64,000 bases of DNA from Sclerodactyla briareus. Taxonomy: Eukaryota; Echinodermata; Holothuroidea; Dendrochirotida; Sclerodactylidae. The position numbers and the translations under genes are program-made. Position 1 is the stretch's first letter, and each line of letters starts with the position of its first letter. Under the pieces are notes generated by a model. The model ran no database searches, had not been told where the DNA came from, and saw nothing but the letters and a program-made list of their open reading frames with translations. Shown here piece after piece: positions 23,796 through 35,879 of the stretch. The stretch spans positions 1 through 64,000 of the forward strand of contig JAODTK010002109.1 of NCBI GenBank assembly GCA_026419785.1. Reading direction: 5' to 3'.

Positions 23796-23831
23796 CTGTG
23801 CAGCAATGAACGGTTTGCTGACTTCGTCAGT
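23796..23831 (-). CDS. PTP domain 1: 36-base microexon (FIAAQ)
   Basis: A tiny exon sits between a textbook acceptor (CATCTATTTGTTTCTCAG) and a GTAATG donor. It encodes TDEVSKPFIAAQ, the equivalent of the family segment ending YIATQ, just before the Gly-Pro that starts the next exon. Exact length 36 bases. The junction to the next exon is one base off frame as read, which I take as a sequencing error. It was found only because the flanking motifs predicted it. Confidence 0.7.
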
Positions 23832-24153
23832 CTGAGAAACAAATAGATGAACTATGATGAATATATGATAATAGGAAGATTCTGCATTCAATATCTTCAA
23901 ATTATTTGATGTGCTAACATATAGCAATGGTGACAATATCGGATAATATGGAAGATTTACAGTTTTGAATCGAGGTTAAGTAACGGCCGGGGATTGATAA
24001 AATCGACAATGGACTTGAGCATGTGTAAGGCGCCATTACAATCAGGACAATAGTGTTTTGAACAGTAATGACTATATGGTAACTGTAATGTGGCCTTGCA
24101 TTGAGTTTACTGTCTTTGTATAAGCTGTTTGATCATCACGTACAGGTACTTAC

Positions 24154-24245
24154 CATTACGAATGAAGCATTGTAGTAATCTGAATCAGGTTGGTTTTGGT
24201 AGCTTGGTCAGAACAACACGGCTGTTTCTGATCATCGTCAAGGAT
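24154..24245 (-). CDS. PTP domain 1: SRVVL / DYYNAS exon
   Basis: The reading gives SRVVLTKLPKP and, one frame over, SDYYNASFV followed by a GTAAGT donor. These match the family motifs (D)HSRVxL and DYINASY. Tyr replaces the usual Ile in DYINAS as read. The acceptor is not certain, so the upper limit is approximate. Position between the KNRF exon and the FIAAQ exon is correct. Confidence 0.65.
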
Positions 24246-24353
24246 GTGTCATGAGTTGATGGTAATGAAATAGGTGTCAACACCACATTGTTAAACGATT
24301 AGTCGTTAACTGATTCTTCGTAATACATTGCATTCCGGCCACCGTTTCATTCT

Positions 24354-24377
24354 TGTATGTATGTATGTATGTATGTT
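24354..24377 (+). repeat. GTAT microsatellite, short
   Basis: About six GTAT units. Confidence 0.9.
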
Positions 24378-25014
24378 TGTATGCTTGAGTCAGTGTATGC
24401 ATCGTAATGCATGTAATAATTCTGAATGTGTCCGCGTATTTCCACCGCCTACTGATCGGTGCTGGGCGTGGAACAACACCCCTCCCTGGTCAGTAATTAC
24501 GTGAAAAGCATGTATGTATGATCTAGCGATAGGATGAAACTGCCCAAATACTCACACTGAAATTACTGAGCGATGACATGTGGGCTGAACTGTGGCAGCT
24601 TCTTCGTCTCCAGGCACAGTACTGGGAGATACAATGATTATCAGCTGCCAGGATTGTTGTCCACAGAGAGTGTATTTGTCATGGGGAGGTTTGGCCTGAC
24701 GTTACCGATTACAAGATGATTCCGCGCTTCGCGACTGAGTTTTGGCAGTAGGGTATTCCATTGTACCTTCATTAACGCGTGACACAAAGTACGGTATAAC
24801 ACATTTTCCAAAAACAATTTCAATATTGCGGAGGATGAATGATCAAGGACAATTTCACTCTTATTCGTAACATTTGAGCAGTGGTGTATGGACCATTACT
24901 CATACGATTATACTAGCGCAAATAACATTATCTGTTCCTTGAATCCACTACCAGACACAACCTCCACGGTATGTATACTTGCGCAGCCCCTTGCATTGTT
25001 AAAGTAGTACTCAC

Positions 25015-25103
25015 ATGTGTACATGTTCCTGAATCTGTTCTTGGTTCGGTTTTTCAGTCCTCTCAGCGACAGTCCAGGGATACTGCTTCCCATGATGCAA
25101 TCG
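25015..25103 (-). CDS. PTP domain 1: substrate-recognition loop exon
   Basis: An 89-base exon with acceptor CCAACTTTAG and donor GTGAGT. It encodes a Ser/Leu-rich linker and LKNRTKNRFRNMYT. Asn-Arg-x-Lys-Asn-Arg-Phe/Tyr is the phosphotyrosine-recognition loop of PTP domains, which sets pocket depth. The frame is open from end to end. The next motif (the Ser-Arg-Val strand) is in the exon at 24.15 kb. Confidence 0.75.
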
Positions 25104-26328
25104 CTAAAGTTGGGTTGGGTGAGAAGATGCAACCACTGAATTTGTCAGTTTATGATACGATTGTATGAACGTAGCTTAACTTGAGAGTAGGTAAAGGGAG
25201 AAAATGAGGACGCTACAAACAGTTGCGGTGCATAGCGTCCGTACAAGCCTTAACATTAGTAACATTGCAATGTGAACGACGGCAACACCAGTAAGTTTAT
25301 CAGCTATCTAGCCCACCGGGGCATCGAAGGAATATCTTAGTTATGTTTGTAATCACGTAGGTTAGCTTGAAGGTAGGCAGAGAAGAAGTGAAGACGGACA
25401 AACGGATATGGTGATATATAATAAGGTATTGAGTTTACACCACGCTAAGTCATTGGTAATACAGTATATGGGGATGACAACATCAATGATTTGATCAGTC
25501 ACTACGGGGTTGAATCAATGCAGTGTAGCTTCTTCAGCAACTGGAATCAGATATGATTCGAACCTATCCTTCTACCCATAGAATGCCCATGCTCGTTTCA
25601 CAACAGGACAACATGTTATTTCACTTCGACACGAGATGTGGACTAATAGTTGTTACTCAAATTCTGGTAAATTTTGACACTGCAGCTCGAACCCGGAAAT
25701 GTTGAACATGCTTCCACATGAGTGAGAGTCTATAATATTCTGCCATTGAATGACCACTTCCATAGCAATCAGAGGGTTCAAGAACCTCAATTTCTGTGAA
25801 ATTTGACCACTCCTATGACTTTGTGAACACACCCAGAATATGGTAATGGGCTGCTCCTCGGCCCCAACATATCCGTTCATATATGTTCAATTACGTCTTC
25901 AACGCGCCCAGAACTGGGCGGCCAAGTGGATCTGTGGTGCAGCGAATTATGACCAAGCAACACAACACCTCCATCAGTAACACTGGCTAACAGTGTAGAA
26001 AAGAGTAACATTTATAACTATGGTTACTGGTTTACACGTACCTCCTGCTTCAATCTTTCCAGTCCCAGCGTGCAAGCTTACAATCAGCCTTTGATACCAC
26101 TAGTCCAGCTGTGTAATCAGCAGTCACAACATTGTAATCTACACACAACTGTCTCTCACTTATGTTGCTCTTCAAATGTGGAATGCCTTTCCTCTGTTCT
26201 TGAGAAGCAGCAAATCCGTGCCAGTGTTCAAGAAATCCCTGACATCATATGTGTATGCAATGTTAGTCTGATTTTTGCAGGTGTTTTCAGTCTGCTTCAG
26301 CTTCTGGTTTTGTAATGTAAACCCGCAC

Positions 26329-26433
26329 GTGTATGTATGTATGTATATATGTATGTATGTATGTAATGTATGTATGTATGTATGTAGGTATGTATGTATG
26401 TATGTATGTATGTATGTATGTATGTATGTATGT
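26329..26433 (+). repeat. GTAT microsatellite
   Basis: (GTAT)n of about 105 bases with few interruptions. Confidence 0.95.
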
Positions 26434-26972
26434 TGTCGTAAAACATGCATTCGTGGAATGGCAAGCATGAATATACGCTAGGAAACAACTACTCCCTCGT
26501 GGAGGTACAGGGGGTTATTGACTTTGACTAATATAATAGCATATGCCTTCCGACAAGTTCAGTATAGGAACTGCAGATACGACAAGTTTCAAGCGAAGGG
26601 TAGACTAAATAGAAACGAGGTTGACATCACGTTATTTGGCGGACTACGCGCAGCGCTAATGGGCATATCAATTAGTGACTCTTGTTTTATGTGATTTTTT
26701 CAAAACTCTTTTTTTGGACCGCCTTATACATTTTCCTTATGAGGGAAACATGAATGAAAAACTAACAAAATAAAAACGGTACTGGCGCGAGACCAGATTC
26801 CAGCCATAATGATCCATTATGAAGTCAAAGCAGCCTTCCCGGAAAGAACGAATATTTCATTTGTAAGCTGAGGCAACCCTGTGCAATTTGTAACAGACCG
26901 AATGCCCAACCCAGCATCTATCAAGCAAGCATCTACTTCCAGTTTGGAAGGTTCTTCAAAGTTCATACTCAC

Positions 26973-27106
26973 AGAAAATTCTTCTTCCAGTTGTCCATTC
27001 TGTACATTCTTGTTGATATACTCTCTCAGCTCCGATACCTTGACAACGGTGGACTTCCTCTGTCCGAAAACATTTCTCCTCCTCCGTAATCTATTTCTTC
27101 TGTCTA
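26973..27106 (-). CDS. RPTP wedge / start of PTP domain 1
   Basis: The frame has a very basic stretch (RLRRRRNVFGQRK) and then STVVKVSELREYIN and KNVQNGQLEEEFS, ending at GTGAGT. Val-x-x-Leu-x-x-Tyr-Ile followed by Leu-x-x-Glu-Phe is the helix-turn-helix that opens receptor PTP domains. The boundary on the acceptor side is approximate. The Arg run could be the membrane-proximal tail of the cytoplasmic region. Together with the downstream exons it fixes the family as receptor-type PTP rather than kinase. Confidence 0.7.
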
Positions 27107-27504
27107 CTCTGTCTCATCTCCCAACTTCACTATTCTGGATGGTTCTTCTTTATAGAAGTTGTTTTCTCCACCAAAGCTGACTAAAATGGAAGAATTTAAT
27201 TTTCAAGGCAGATACCAATAAATAACATCTAATGTTTTGTTTAGGGAATATCTGCATAGCGAAACGCTATGGGTAATTCTTGTTGACCAGAGGAAGAATT
27301 AGACCTCACTGAATCTTAGTAAAACATAGGGTAAATATACCAGTCAAAATGACAACAGAACCATCGCATGAGCGGTTTTCGGGATGATAAAAATACAAGA
27401 CTGTGAAAGATACTGTTACAACACCCATGGAGTGACATGACCCATTTTTCCAACAGATCATTGGCATGGTAATGGACACATTTTGTTTTGAGAATAGGAT
27501 TTAG

Positions 27505-27505
<1 letters not shown>

Positions 27506-27562
<57 letters not shown>
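27506..27562 (+). repeat. CA microsatellite
   Basis: (CA)n of about 55 bases. Confidence 0.95.
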
Positions 27563-28025
27563 CACCACATAAATACACACACAAAAATCACAAGCTATTA
27601 CTTCTATATTTAATAAAGCAGTAATAGTGTACCATAGGCCAGTATTTCTGTCTATTCTCGTATACTTCAATTCCGCAAGAGCACGACCCGTTGATCATTG
27701 TTTAGACGAACACGGGATTTCAGCCGAATCGACAGAATACCGTCTACAAGTGTACCCATGCTGATATTTGCTGGAATGAATACAATATTCATTTTGCGGA
27801 AAAGTTCAGCGGACGATACGGAGGTTCATTGAAAAATTCATTTGAGATGCAACAATCCGAACCATTCATTCATTGTTCCCCTTTCGAGGGTTTTGGAAGC
27901 GCCACTTCCTCAACCGTTGAGCTGTTGAACTAAGCTTCCTTTTAGTAGCTACCGGTGTATTTGTTACTGTAGATGGTCTCCCGCAACAGACATTTAATTC
28001 GTATGTGAAAAAAATGTTTTTTAGG

Positions 28026-28360
28026 TCATAGTAGGGTGCTTGTGTCATTTTTTCGAGATAGGCTGGCCTAAATTGATTTCATTGCATTTTCCGCTATTTC
28101 GAATACGCTGAATCCAAAAATCGAGGGTTCCATTTTTTCTGACATGGTTTTGGCGGTCATTTTGGAATTTCAAAATGGCCGCCATCTCCTACTGGAAGTG
28201 ATCATAACTCGTCCTCCACTCCTCCTCCCGTTTTCCATAGTACCGTCAGACGGTATTAGAAGGAAAACATAATGTTGTCGGGAAGTGGAGATCTAACGGT
28301 AATTCCGCATCACCCATACTACATGGCGGCCATCTTGAATTTGAAAATAGCCGCCGTTTC
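28026..28360 (+). repeat. Left inverted terminus of the DIRS-like element
   Basis: Left end, matched in reverse complement by 32,280-32,616. It contains two hairpins, 28,152-28,183 and 28,325-28,355, each with a GGCGGCC-type arm pairing across a short AT-rich loop. Confidence 0.65.
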
Positions 28361-29069
28361 CGACGGAAAAGTTAGCGAATCATCGTGAACTCACAAACTA
28401 TGGGGACTGTTCTTCAGTTATTGCTTACCTTGAACATGGTATTTGATCTTAGTACTTTGTACAACTAATCAGAAAGTTCAGTATCTTCACGCTGCCAAGA
28501 TGTAAGCAATCTGCTCCAAGATCTGTCGTCTGGATTTTTGATTGTAGAATCCCTCCATTTAACATTTCCTCCTATTTCTAGAAGATTTTGGCGTGCTCCT
28601 TAACATCTAACCTATACGATCACGTTTTCCTCGGAGAAAATGTCATTCGACACCTTTCTCTTTCCATGGTTGGCCCTGCATGCCGTGATTTTTTTGGCTT
28701 TCACATATGGGCTAGGCTCCAACCTAGTGTACAGACCTTCCAGCGGGCCTTCCCTACACAACTGTGAGTACGGGATCTTTGCGTTGCAGGTTACACAGTA
28801 CCTGCCTTAGGCCTTTAGAGGCCATTTGCTCTCGTTTCGGTTAGAGTACTCGCCCTTTTGAGAGTGTTATTCCCTTTTGGGCTCGTTTTTTCCTTTAGGG
28901 ATAGACCGGAAGGCCCCTCTCCTTCCGTTTTCTGAGCTTTCGGCGGCCCGCGTTCGTTGGCGTGACGCTAAACCGCGAAGAGAAAAATAGTTATAATTAT
29001 AGCGGAGTTCTTTTTAGTATAGTGAGTTGTTTGTGTTCTCCGACAGTTTTTGTGTTTTCAGACAGTACG

Positions 29070-31890
29070 ATGAGCAAATGTTCCGAATACTGTCCCCACT
29101 CTATTTGGGACTTTCACGACTTTGCCCCCGGGTCACTGGGCATGTACCCCCACGGCTCCGTGTGACATTTGCGAACCGTGGGAATTCCCTCGCTGGCGAC
29201 AGACTGCCCAGTAGATCCAGCCAAAGTTGGACCGCCAGCTTGAGGAAAGGGCCCTTGGAAGGCTCTCTTGTCTCGTCTATTCGTTCCGGCTTCAACATCT
29301 TGGCGGAGGGAGGGGGGGGGGGGACCAGGATCGGTGTGGACGGGTGTTCGGGCTCGACGAAGCAGATCCAGCCCACGGGGAGGCCAGAAATGGTCCGATA
29401 ACCTAGGGGGTCAATCGGGTTCGTCGCAACCGGTCTGCTCGGGCATGGACGGGTGCCTGCGTGCGCCTGCCGCATGGGGGGAGAGGAGGACAGGCATCAG
29501 CGCTCCGGGTGAGCCCCGGGACTTGGTCCAGGTCGGGATCTAGCCGTGTCGGGCGGCGCTGGAGAAAGCTCGTAAGACAAACCCAGATCCCTACTTTCGG
29601 ACCGTACTTTCGGACCCGGCGGTCATGGAACCCAACGAGTTGGCAGTAGCACCAGGCAAGTCGATAACAGAGGGTAGGGCACGAGCGCGGGAACTCGGAG
29701 TCATCCATCTCGTCGAACCTTCAGGTGCCATCTCCTAGTGGAGATACTACCTCCCGGAAGGACGCTCGGAAATCTGGGACTAAGAGCCGCCGCAATCCTC
29801 TTACGTCCTCCTACGTCCAAGTCAGACTGCAGACTCGGCTTGCCAGAGCCGTGGGTGCCCTGCTGCATTCCGGCCGGGAACTCGCACCAGGCAGAGCGGT
29901 GCCTGCACTGGAGGCAGCAACTCGGCCGTTGGCCGGACCCTACCGGCTCCCCAAAGTCCGGATACCGGAACAGCGTCCCCAATTAGGCGATTCGGGGCCA
30001 GGGGAAACTCAGCATAACAGGGAACCGAGAGTCTGTCCGGACTCGTGAGGAATTGTCGTCTGCCAAGGGCGGTTCCAGGAGCAAATCCCCAAGCAAGAAG
30101 CCTCGTTCAGATTTCAGCCACGTCAGTAGATGTTCAGCGAAAAGACGTTCGAGCTAGCGGTTTGCCTCAACCACCACAGGCTCCTCCCGTCTCCCGCGAT
30201 GGAGGCGTAGGTCGGCATGGGTCGAGCTAGGATTTGGGTCCGACGAGGCTCCAACAAGCTGCGTTGGCGGGAGCCCGGCGCCACCATCAGGACTGCCTGG
30301 CGCAACCTGGAGGATGGCACGCGGAGAGGTAGCTCTCCCGACCGCAGTCTCCGCGGTCGTTCACCGCGGGTGGGTAGGGGAAGGCACATACGATCGATCA
30401 GGGGGTGCATGTCAGGGCACATTTGGCGACAGGACCGCGACCGAACCCGGTCTTCCGAAGAGTACTTCAACCAGGAGAGAGCCGGGCTAACACAGCGGAC
30501 GCCACCAAGAGAAGAACGTAACACCGTTCGGACCTGAGGAGTTTGCCGATCAACTGCCTCCTAAGGGGGGGGGGTTCTTCATGGTGACCACTTCAGCACG
30601 ACCCAGGCAGTTGTGGACCGGTGGGACACGATCCGCCCCCTAGGTATCGTCTTGACCACCTCACGACAGGATGTTGCAGAATGAGGCCGGAAGCGCTCTG
30701 GGTACATCGATCCCGGTTGAAGCCTACAGTTTTTCGCCGTATCATCGAGTACGACGTCCTGCACCTCCGAAGTTGGACTTCAAGTCGAAGCTTCCCTTCA
30801 CCGCGTACCGAGGCTCAGAATTCTTCTATTCCAGTGTATGCTGATTGCCGCGGGAGCTATTAAGCCATCGCAGCGAGAAAATGGACTTCGCACCAGCACA
30901 AGGGATTGGAACAGGGACAAACGAGGGGTAGGCAATTTGCAAGTGGCCGTCTGTGTGCATTACTCCCCCCCCCCCTCCACATTAAGGTACTGCCGAAGAG
31001 GCATTGGCTAATTACCGTGTTCCTGGTGCAGGATTCGCAACTGACAATAAGGTGCAATATCCGGGTCTGCACCCTTGCTGGGCCTTCCATGTAGACGAAG
31101 AGAACTAACCACCCCTTTTGCTTCGCAAAAATCCAGACCAGGCCATGATTCGTTTGAAGGACTGAAACATTCGACTTCAAAGGACCAGTTCAAGATCAGA
31201 CCCTCCGCCGGTCCCCATCGGCGGTTATTAGACATCGATCGGGTGGCACGAGTAGGACTCCAATTCGCCTCTCCGTTCCTCCTTATTGCGGAAGTTCTGA
31301 GTCAGTCTTCCATTACCCCAAGGGAGCGAGTAATTTCTCAGTGAGACATCGATGCCGTCATCTCCCTCTATCTCCCTCGTGGGTCCAGTTGCGCGACTAA
31401 CGTTTGACCAGCTGGCTCGTTTCTCCGTCGTACTGTCCTTGTCCCGTGGGCGTCCCAGTCCATCAAGTTGGCCATCAAGGAGCTCCCCTTCTAACTAACG
31501 CCTTTAGGGGAAAGTTTGGGGATTGCTTCTAGTCGGATGTCAACAAGGTGAAGTCCCTGAAAAAGGCTGGCCTCTGCGTCCGTCCAGCCGTCCAGGGAGA
31601 TCAATCTGCAACCGTTCCCGTTCCTGTTCTCTAAACAAATTCTCGTCGGGACTCATGATCCTCCCCTATCGACTGTATCTCGTGGTAGTGGTCCTCCTAC
31701 AATCAATCCTGTTTCCAGCCAGCAAATTCACAGCAGGTTGACTCCGGCTACAAGAGTTCCCGGGGTTGGAACTGGTTCCAACTGGAACGATTCCGACAGC
31801 TCTCCAACCGCCGCCCTTACCACCCCGCGGTGAGGGGCAATTACCCCTATGGTGTCCATCTTCCCGCTTCGCTCTACCGGTAGAAGGGAG
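29070..31890 (+). pseudogene. Gag-like coding remnant of the DIRS-like element
   Basis: This GC-rich stretch is coding-like but broken in many places. It begins with a Cys/His-rich segment of the kind found at the N-terminus of DIRS-type gag proteins. It continues through Arg/Ser-rich and Lys-rich stretches typical of nucleic-acid-binding gag tails, and ends in an aromatic, Pro-rich part. Codon use and GC content differ sharply from the AT-rich surroundings. I found no enzyme motif, so either the pol part was lost or the copy is a shortened form. Confidence 0.45.
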
Positions 31891-32108
31891 ACTCCAATGT
31901 ATTATGCCCAGGCAGCTGATAACCATAGCACTGTTGACTGTGATATTATTTTCTTGCTTGGTTGCCCCCCCGCAGAACCGATACTCTGCCCTATACCCAG
32001 CGCATACTTGCCCTCGTAGACGTTCATTGCATTGATATATATGAAAATGGAAATTCATCACAATATTTCGCTGCGCGATCTCAAGGATTGGACGGGGGAA
32101 AGGGGTGG

Positions 32109-32145
<37 letters not shown>

Positions 32146-32279
32146 TGAACAACACTACTTCAACAAGCCCGTAAGGCCCCCCCCTTGCCTATGTGATCAG
32201 TGTCGATCAAACAGACACAACGGTCAAATGTGTGCATTTAATGTGAACGCTATAAAACCTTGTGGATCGCTTTTTTCCG

Positions 32280-32616
32280 TCAGCTCATTTGCCGACGAAC
32301 GAAGCGACCATTTCGAAATCCAAGATGGCCGCCTTGGAGTTTTGTTGATGATCGTGTTACTATTGGATCCGCTGTATTAACAACATAGTGTTAGCCACTA
32401 ACATCATGTCCGTAGGTGTTATATTGATAAGGTTTTGACTATTTCCCTGGAAATGGCGGCATTGTGAAATTTCCAAATGGCCGCCATAACCACTTAAAAA
32501 ATGGAACCCTCCATTTTTGAATTCAGCATATCCGAATAGCCATAATATGCAATAAAATCAATTTAGGCAAGCCAATCTCAGATCGCCCATTTTTTGGAAC
32601 ACAAGACCCCTCTATC
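32280..32616 (-). repeat. Right inverted terminus of the DIRS-like element
   Basis: Right end, reverse complement of the left end. It has two matching hairpins near 32,305-32,332 and 32,454-32,483, so each terminus carries a pair of GGCCGCC stem-loops in mirror order. Confidence 0.65.
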
Positions 32617-33416
32617 AGGCTCAACCATGTCTAGCTAGAGCAGTGTGAACAACAAACACAGTAGCCAGTATGCATTGCATTCATATTTCCATTTCAAAGT
32701 TATTCTCATCATGCAACCTAGAGATCGGCGTACGATATAACGAGTTGGAATCCAATATTGCCGACTTGTGGAGAGTGGGATTGCGATAGGCAGAATGAAT
32801 GGAGAGTAACTAATTAGGCAGTATGAACAATGTACTACTGTATACAGGGGAATGCTACTCTAACATTTCCCTGCTGTATAACTCGTACATACCAATGTTG
32901 TGCTCAGTGTATCGAGGCACACATTTTTAGAAAAAAAAATAGTATTTGACAAATGCGTCTTGGTACTATACTATGGTCATTTGGTTCCATTCCATATTGT
33001 GTCTGGTTAGTGTTGCTTACAGAGGATGAACAGACTGTAGTCAGAAGTAGAGGAATACCTGAAGAAAAGAAACGCTCGATATGAACGAAACACAAATGAA
33101 TATCGAAGAATACATGCAACACACAACACTGGTGAAACGGTGTTTTATAATTATCAATGGAAGTTAGAAACATGCATCGTTCTTGTGCAATATTGGTGAA
33201 GAAGAACCCTATTATTAGAATATAAAATCATGCACCTTCAATCTCTGAAAATGCTTGGAAGCGAAAGATGGACAAAGCCGCACAACAATTGCTGTTCTTC
33301 TCGTAAATTCTATTCGTCTTTTACAGACGGTGTTTCCTTTTATTTTATTTTTCCTTTTATTTGAAGTCGTTGTTCCCCGTTACCTTACATCGCTAATGCA
33401 CTTTTTTCTGACTTAC

Positions 33417-33472
33417 TTCCGTTCTGGTTATAGCCGACCAACCGCTTTTCCAAATCGTCGCGACTTTTCTTC
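33417..33472 (-). CDS. RPTP juxtamembrane exon (basic stop-transfer)
   Basis: A 56-base exon lies between a CTTGACAG acceptor and a perfect GTAAGT donor. One frame encodes KKSRDDLEKRLVGYNQNG. The Lys-Lys-x-Arg start is the cytoplasmic anchor after the helix encoded by the exon 340 bases upstream in the transcript. The following intron (about 6 kb) carries the DIRS-like element. Confidence 0.55.
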
Positions 33473-33814
33473 CTGTCAAGATCGAAGTGAATAAACACAA
33501 AACAATTAGGGTAAGCCAGCTGACACATGGCCTCCTACCAACATTATTTTTCAATTCAATGACTATGAACACACAACTCGTTATCATGCCTCTTGTGTAT
33601 TATTCTTCCGTATCCACGAGATCCCGTAACTCATTACAACACCCGTCAAAATAACTTGAGCCAGTCATTACATAACTTGAAAGAATGTCACGTTAATTGG
33701 CAGTTAGTTTTATCCCCATGAAGGTTGTTACATGCCACTCTACATGCGCGGCTTTGTATTGACTCCATACCTTGTAACTAGACAATACATTCACCCTGAG
33801 ATACGAATACTCAC

Positions 33815-33908
33815 CGTAAAACAAAAGGGCGAGTACAGATACACCGATAAAGACTAGAATCAGAATACAATAACTGCTATAATGATACCAGATAACCCGC
33901 CCTGGAGC
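33815..33908 (-). CDS. RPTP transmembrane exon
   Basis: Acceptor TTTTTTCACCTTCAG and donor GTGAGT bound 94 bases. The segment encodes a Gly-rich lead-in (GGLSGIIIAVIV in one frame) and ILVFIGVSVLALLFY in the next, so a one-base slip splits one hydrophobic run of about 25 residues. This is the only strong membrane helix between the FN3 exons and the cytoplasmic exons, as expected for a type I receptor. Confidence 0.65.
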
Positions 33909-34278
33909 CTGAAGGTGAAAAAACAAACAAACAAGGGGGGATAATCATCAAATAAAACGGGTTCAATGGGAATATATAGTGGAAGAATAGTTAGAATCTG
34001 TAACATAACTATGTCTTCGTGTGAAGATGATTCTGTTACAAACGGGAACGGAACGGCGGTAGAATATGTTTGAATTCTGAGATTAATGAAGAACTTCATA
34101 TCTATATATATATATTGGGGTGGTATCGCTATTAGCTAATGTCGACCATTCGTGCCAACGGGATTATAATAGTAATCAGTTGTTCAATTTATATAGGAAG
34201 AATTAACAATTTCATTCTGAGTGCTTTCATCAAATGATACCTCACCTTTCACAAGGAGACTGCGCTCATTTTACTGAC

Positions 34279-34487
34279 CAGACACTTTGCTGCTCATTTT
34301 CTGAAGCCACTTCACTATCAATCACCAATTTAACCACGAAAGTGTAGTTTCCGTCATCCAAGCCGTCGATGATGGTCCAGCTGGCATCGCCCCTAGCCTG
34401 GCCCACGAACATTGGTTCACTACCATCCTTGATAGCGTAGACGAAGTAGAATGATACACCGGTGGTACACTCGATATCATCTGGTTC
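34279..34487 (-). CDS. RPTP FN3 domain, second half exon
   Basis: Clean 209-base exon with a strong acceptor (TTCTCTCCCGTTCAG) and a weaker GTCAGT donor. It opens with a Glu-Pro that completes the SWQ-EP junction from the previous exon, then VSFYFVYAIKDG, a Gly-x-Ala strand, IDGLDDGNYTFVVKL and a final acidic stretch with SENEQ. Gly-Leu-x-x-Gly-x-Tyr-Thr-Phe is the FN3 E-F motif. The frame is open throughout, one of the best exons in the window. It is the last extracellular module before the membrane exon. Confidence 0.75.
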
Positions 34488-35121
34488 CTGAACGGGAGAG
34501 AACAGCGCGATCTCACATAGGTGATTAACATGTACATCATAGATTTCTAGGAATTGTATGTGCCTGTTCACAAACATTAATGATGACCTTCCGTTGCCAT
34601 TTCTTGTAAGGGCGAAACCACTGGGGTCGGGAGAGGGTGGGGGATCACGACCCCCAATCTTTGTGAGGGCCTCTATACGTGAATTTCTTTTGCACATACG
34701 AAAAAATTGTTCGACCATTCCCTCACTTTCATCGAGTGGTTGCGTTGTCATTTTCCGTTGAAATAAAAAGTCAGGGGACGCAAATCTTGAGGAATTCCCA
34801 GATTGCGGTAATGTTTTGTCATGTTTTTTTTTTGGTATTTGGACGTTGAGTTCGAATCAAAGATTTCTTTCTTCGACTATTCCACTGAGTAAAGGGGACC
34901 ATTGTCTTGAGGCACATTGTGACTGTTTTGTAAATTTGTTTGGGAAGATCGTAATGAGAGCTTTTGTAATTATTATATTCATGAATTACTAACATGGAAT
35001 TCCACAGAGTTTTGTTGATTGCTGATAGAGGCACTCTGACATCTTTTAGAGGTGTTTAGGCCTATTGTCTGGCCCTCGCCTAAAAAATGATAAAAGTCAG
35101 GTAACAATATATACGTCTTAC

Positions 35122-35186
35122 CTGCCAGGATACTCTAACGTAGCCGTCGTCAAGGTCAATCATCCGTGGCTGTAACATTCACTGGA
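35122..35186 (-). CDS. RPTP FN3 domain, first half exon
   Basis: A short exon starting in phase reads PVNVTAT, then after a slip LDDGYVRVSWQ, ending at a GTAAGA donor. Pro-x-Asn-Val-x-Ala followed by Val-x-Val-Ser-Trp is the standard beginning of an FN3 domain (strands A and B). The second half is the exon at 34.28-34.49 kb. Splitting an FN3 domain into two exons after the Trp is common in receptor phosphatase genes. Confidence 0.65.
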
Positions 35187-35879
35187 CTTGTATTGATACT
35201 GGTATTGAGACGAATTGAAAATCATATAAGTTCAAAATACAAAATGCTATTTAAAAAAATGCCCCCCAAGACTATGGGTACTATTCTGAATTGAGTTATA
35301 CTAGTACCCACAGTGTCCCTCCGTAGTTGCATCACGATGAGTTTTTCGATTAATCGTACAACTTCCACCCATCTATCAGGAGATATAACTATTCCTATAT
35401 GTCCAATTTTCTTGACAGGTTAGAGAAAATAGACCGCGCATGGGCCCCAAGTTTCCTTGTATTAAATGGACGCATTAATTTCAGTGGATTTTCAATGTTT
35501 TTCATTATATATCAACCCCAAATTAATCGCAGAGAGACATTCACATCCAACGGGTTCCCAAACCTTGAACATGCGCGTACCGAGATATTTTGTCCTGGTG
35601 GATGGGGTGGGGGGGGGAGTGTGAGGTCGTAACCCAACGGGAGTGCGCCCTCATTAATGGGCTCATCCTCCCTATTGGCAAATAGTACAATTTATGAGCC
35701 CCTATGCCACATTCTGCTGCCAATATTCGATTACTAACACTGCAAAACTTCTACTGCGCGAAAACTCAGTTTTTGGTGTGTAAAAACTTTGATCATTCGG
35801 GTCATGGAGGGAGGGTTCTGACCCCCCCCCCCGTAGGTACTTCCACTGCCTTTAACATCCCGTAAACATTTCTGTTTCC

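Larger units (their letters stand above)
28026..32616 (+). mobile_element. DIRS-like retroelement remnant with inverted termini
   Basis: A 4.6 kb element inserted antisense in the RPTP intron between the juxtamembrane and wedge exons. Its ends are inverted copies of each other (about 28,026-28,360 and 32,280-32,616), diverged by roughly a fifth by eye. Both share the stretch around TAAATTGATT and the GGAGGGTTCCATTTTTT-like box. The inside is GC-rich and unlike the host intron. A gag-like reading lies on the plus strand; no reverse transcriptase, RNase H or tyrosine recombinase was recognised. Inverted rather than direct termini and the gag type suggest the DIRS group. It looks broken, with many breaks, and at about 4.6 kb it is shorter than usual DIRS elements. 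Likely an old copy. Confidence 0.6.

Noticed and set aside
27866-28048. A basic 60-codon minus ORF at the left edge of the DIRS-like element
   Set aside because: It overlaps the element terminus, and no transposase or other motif could be recognised.
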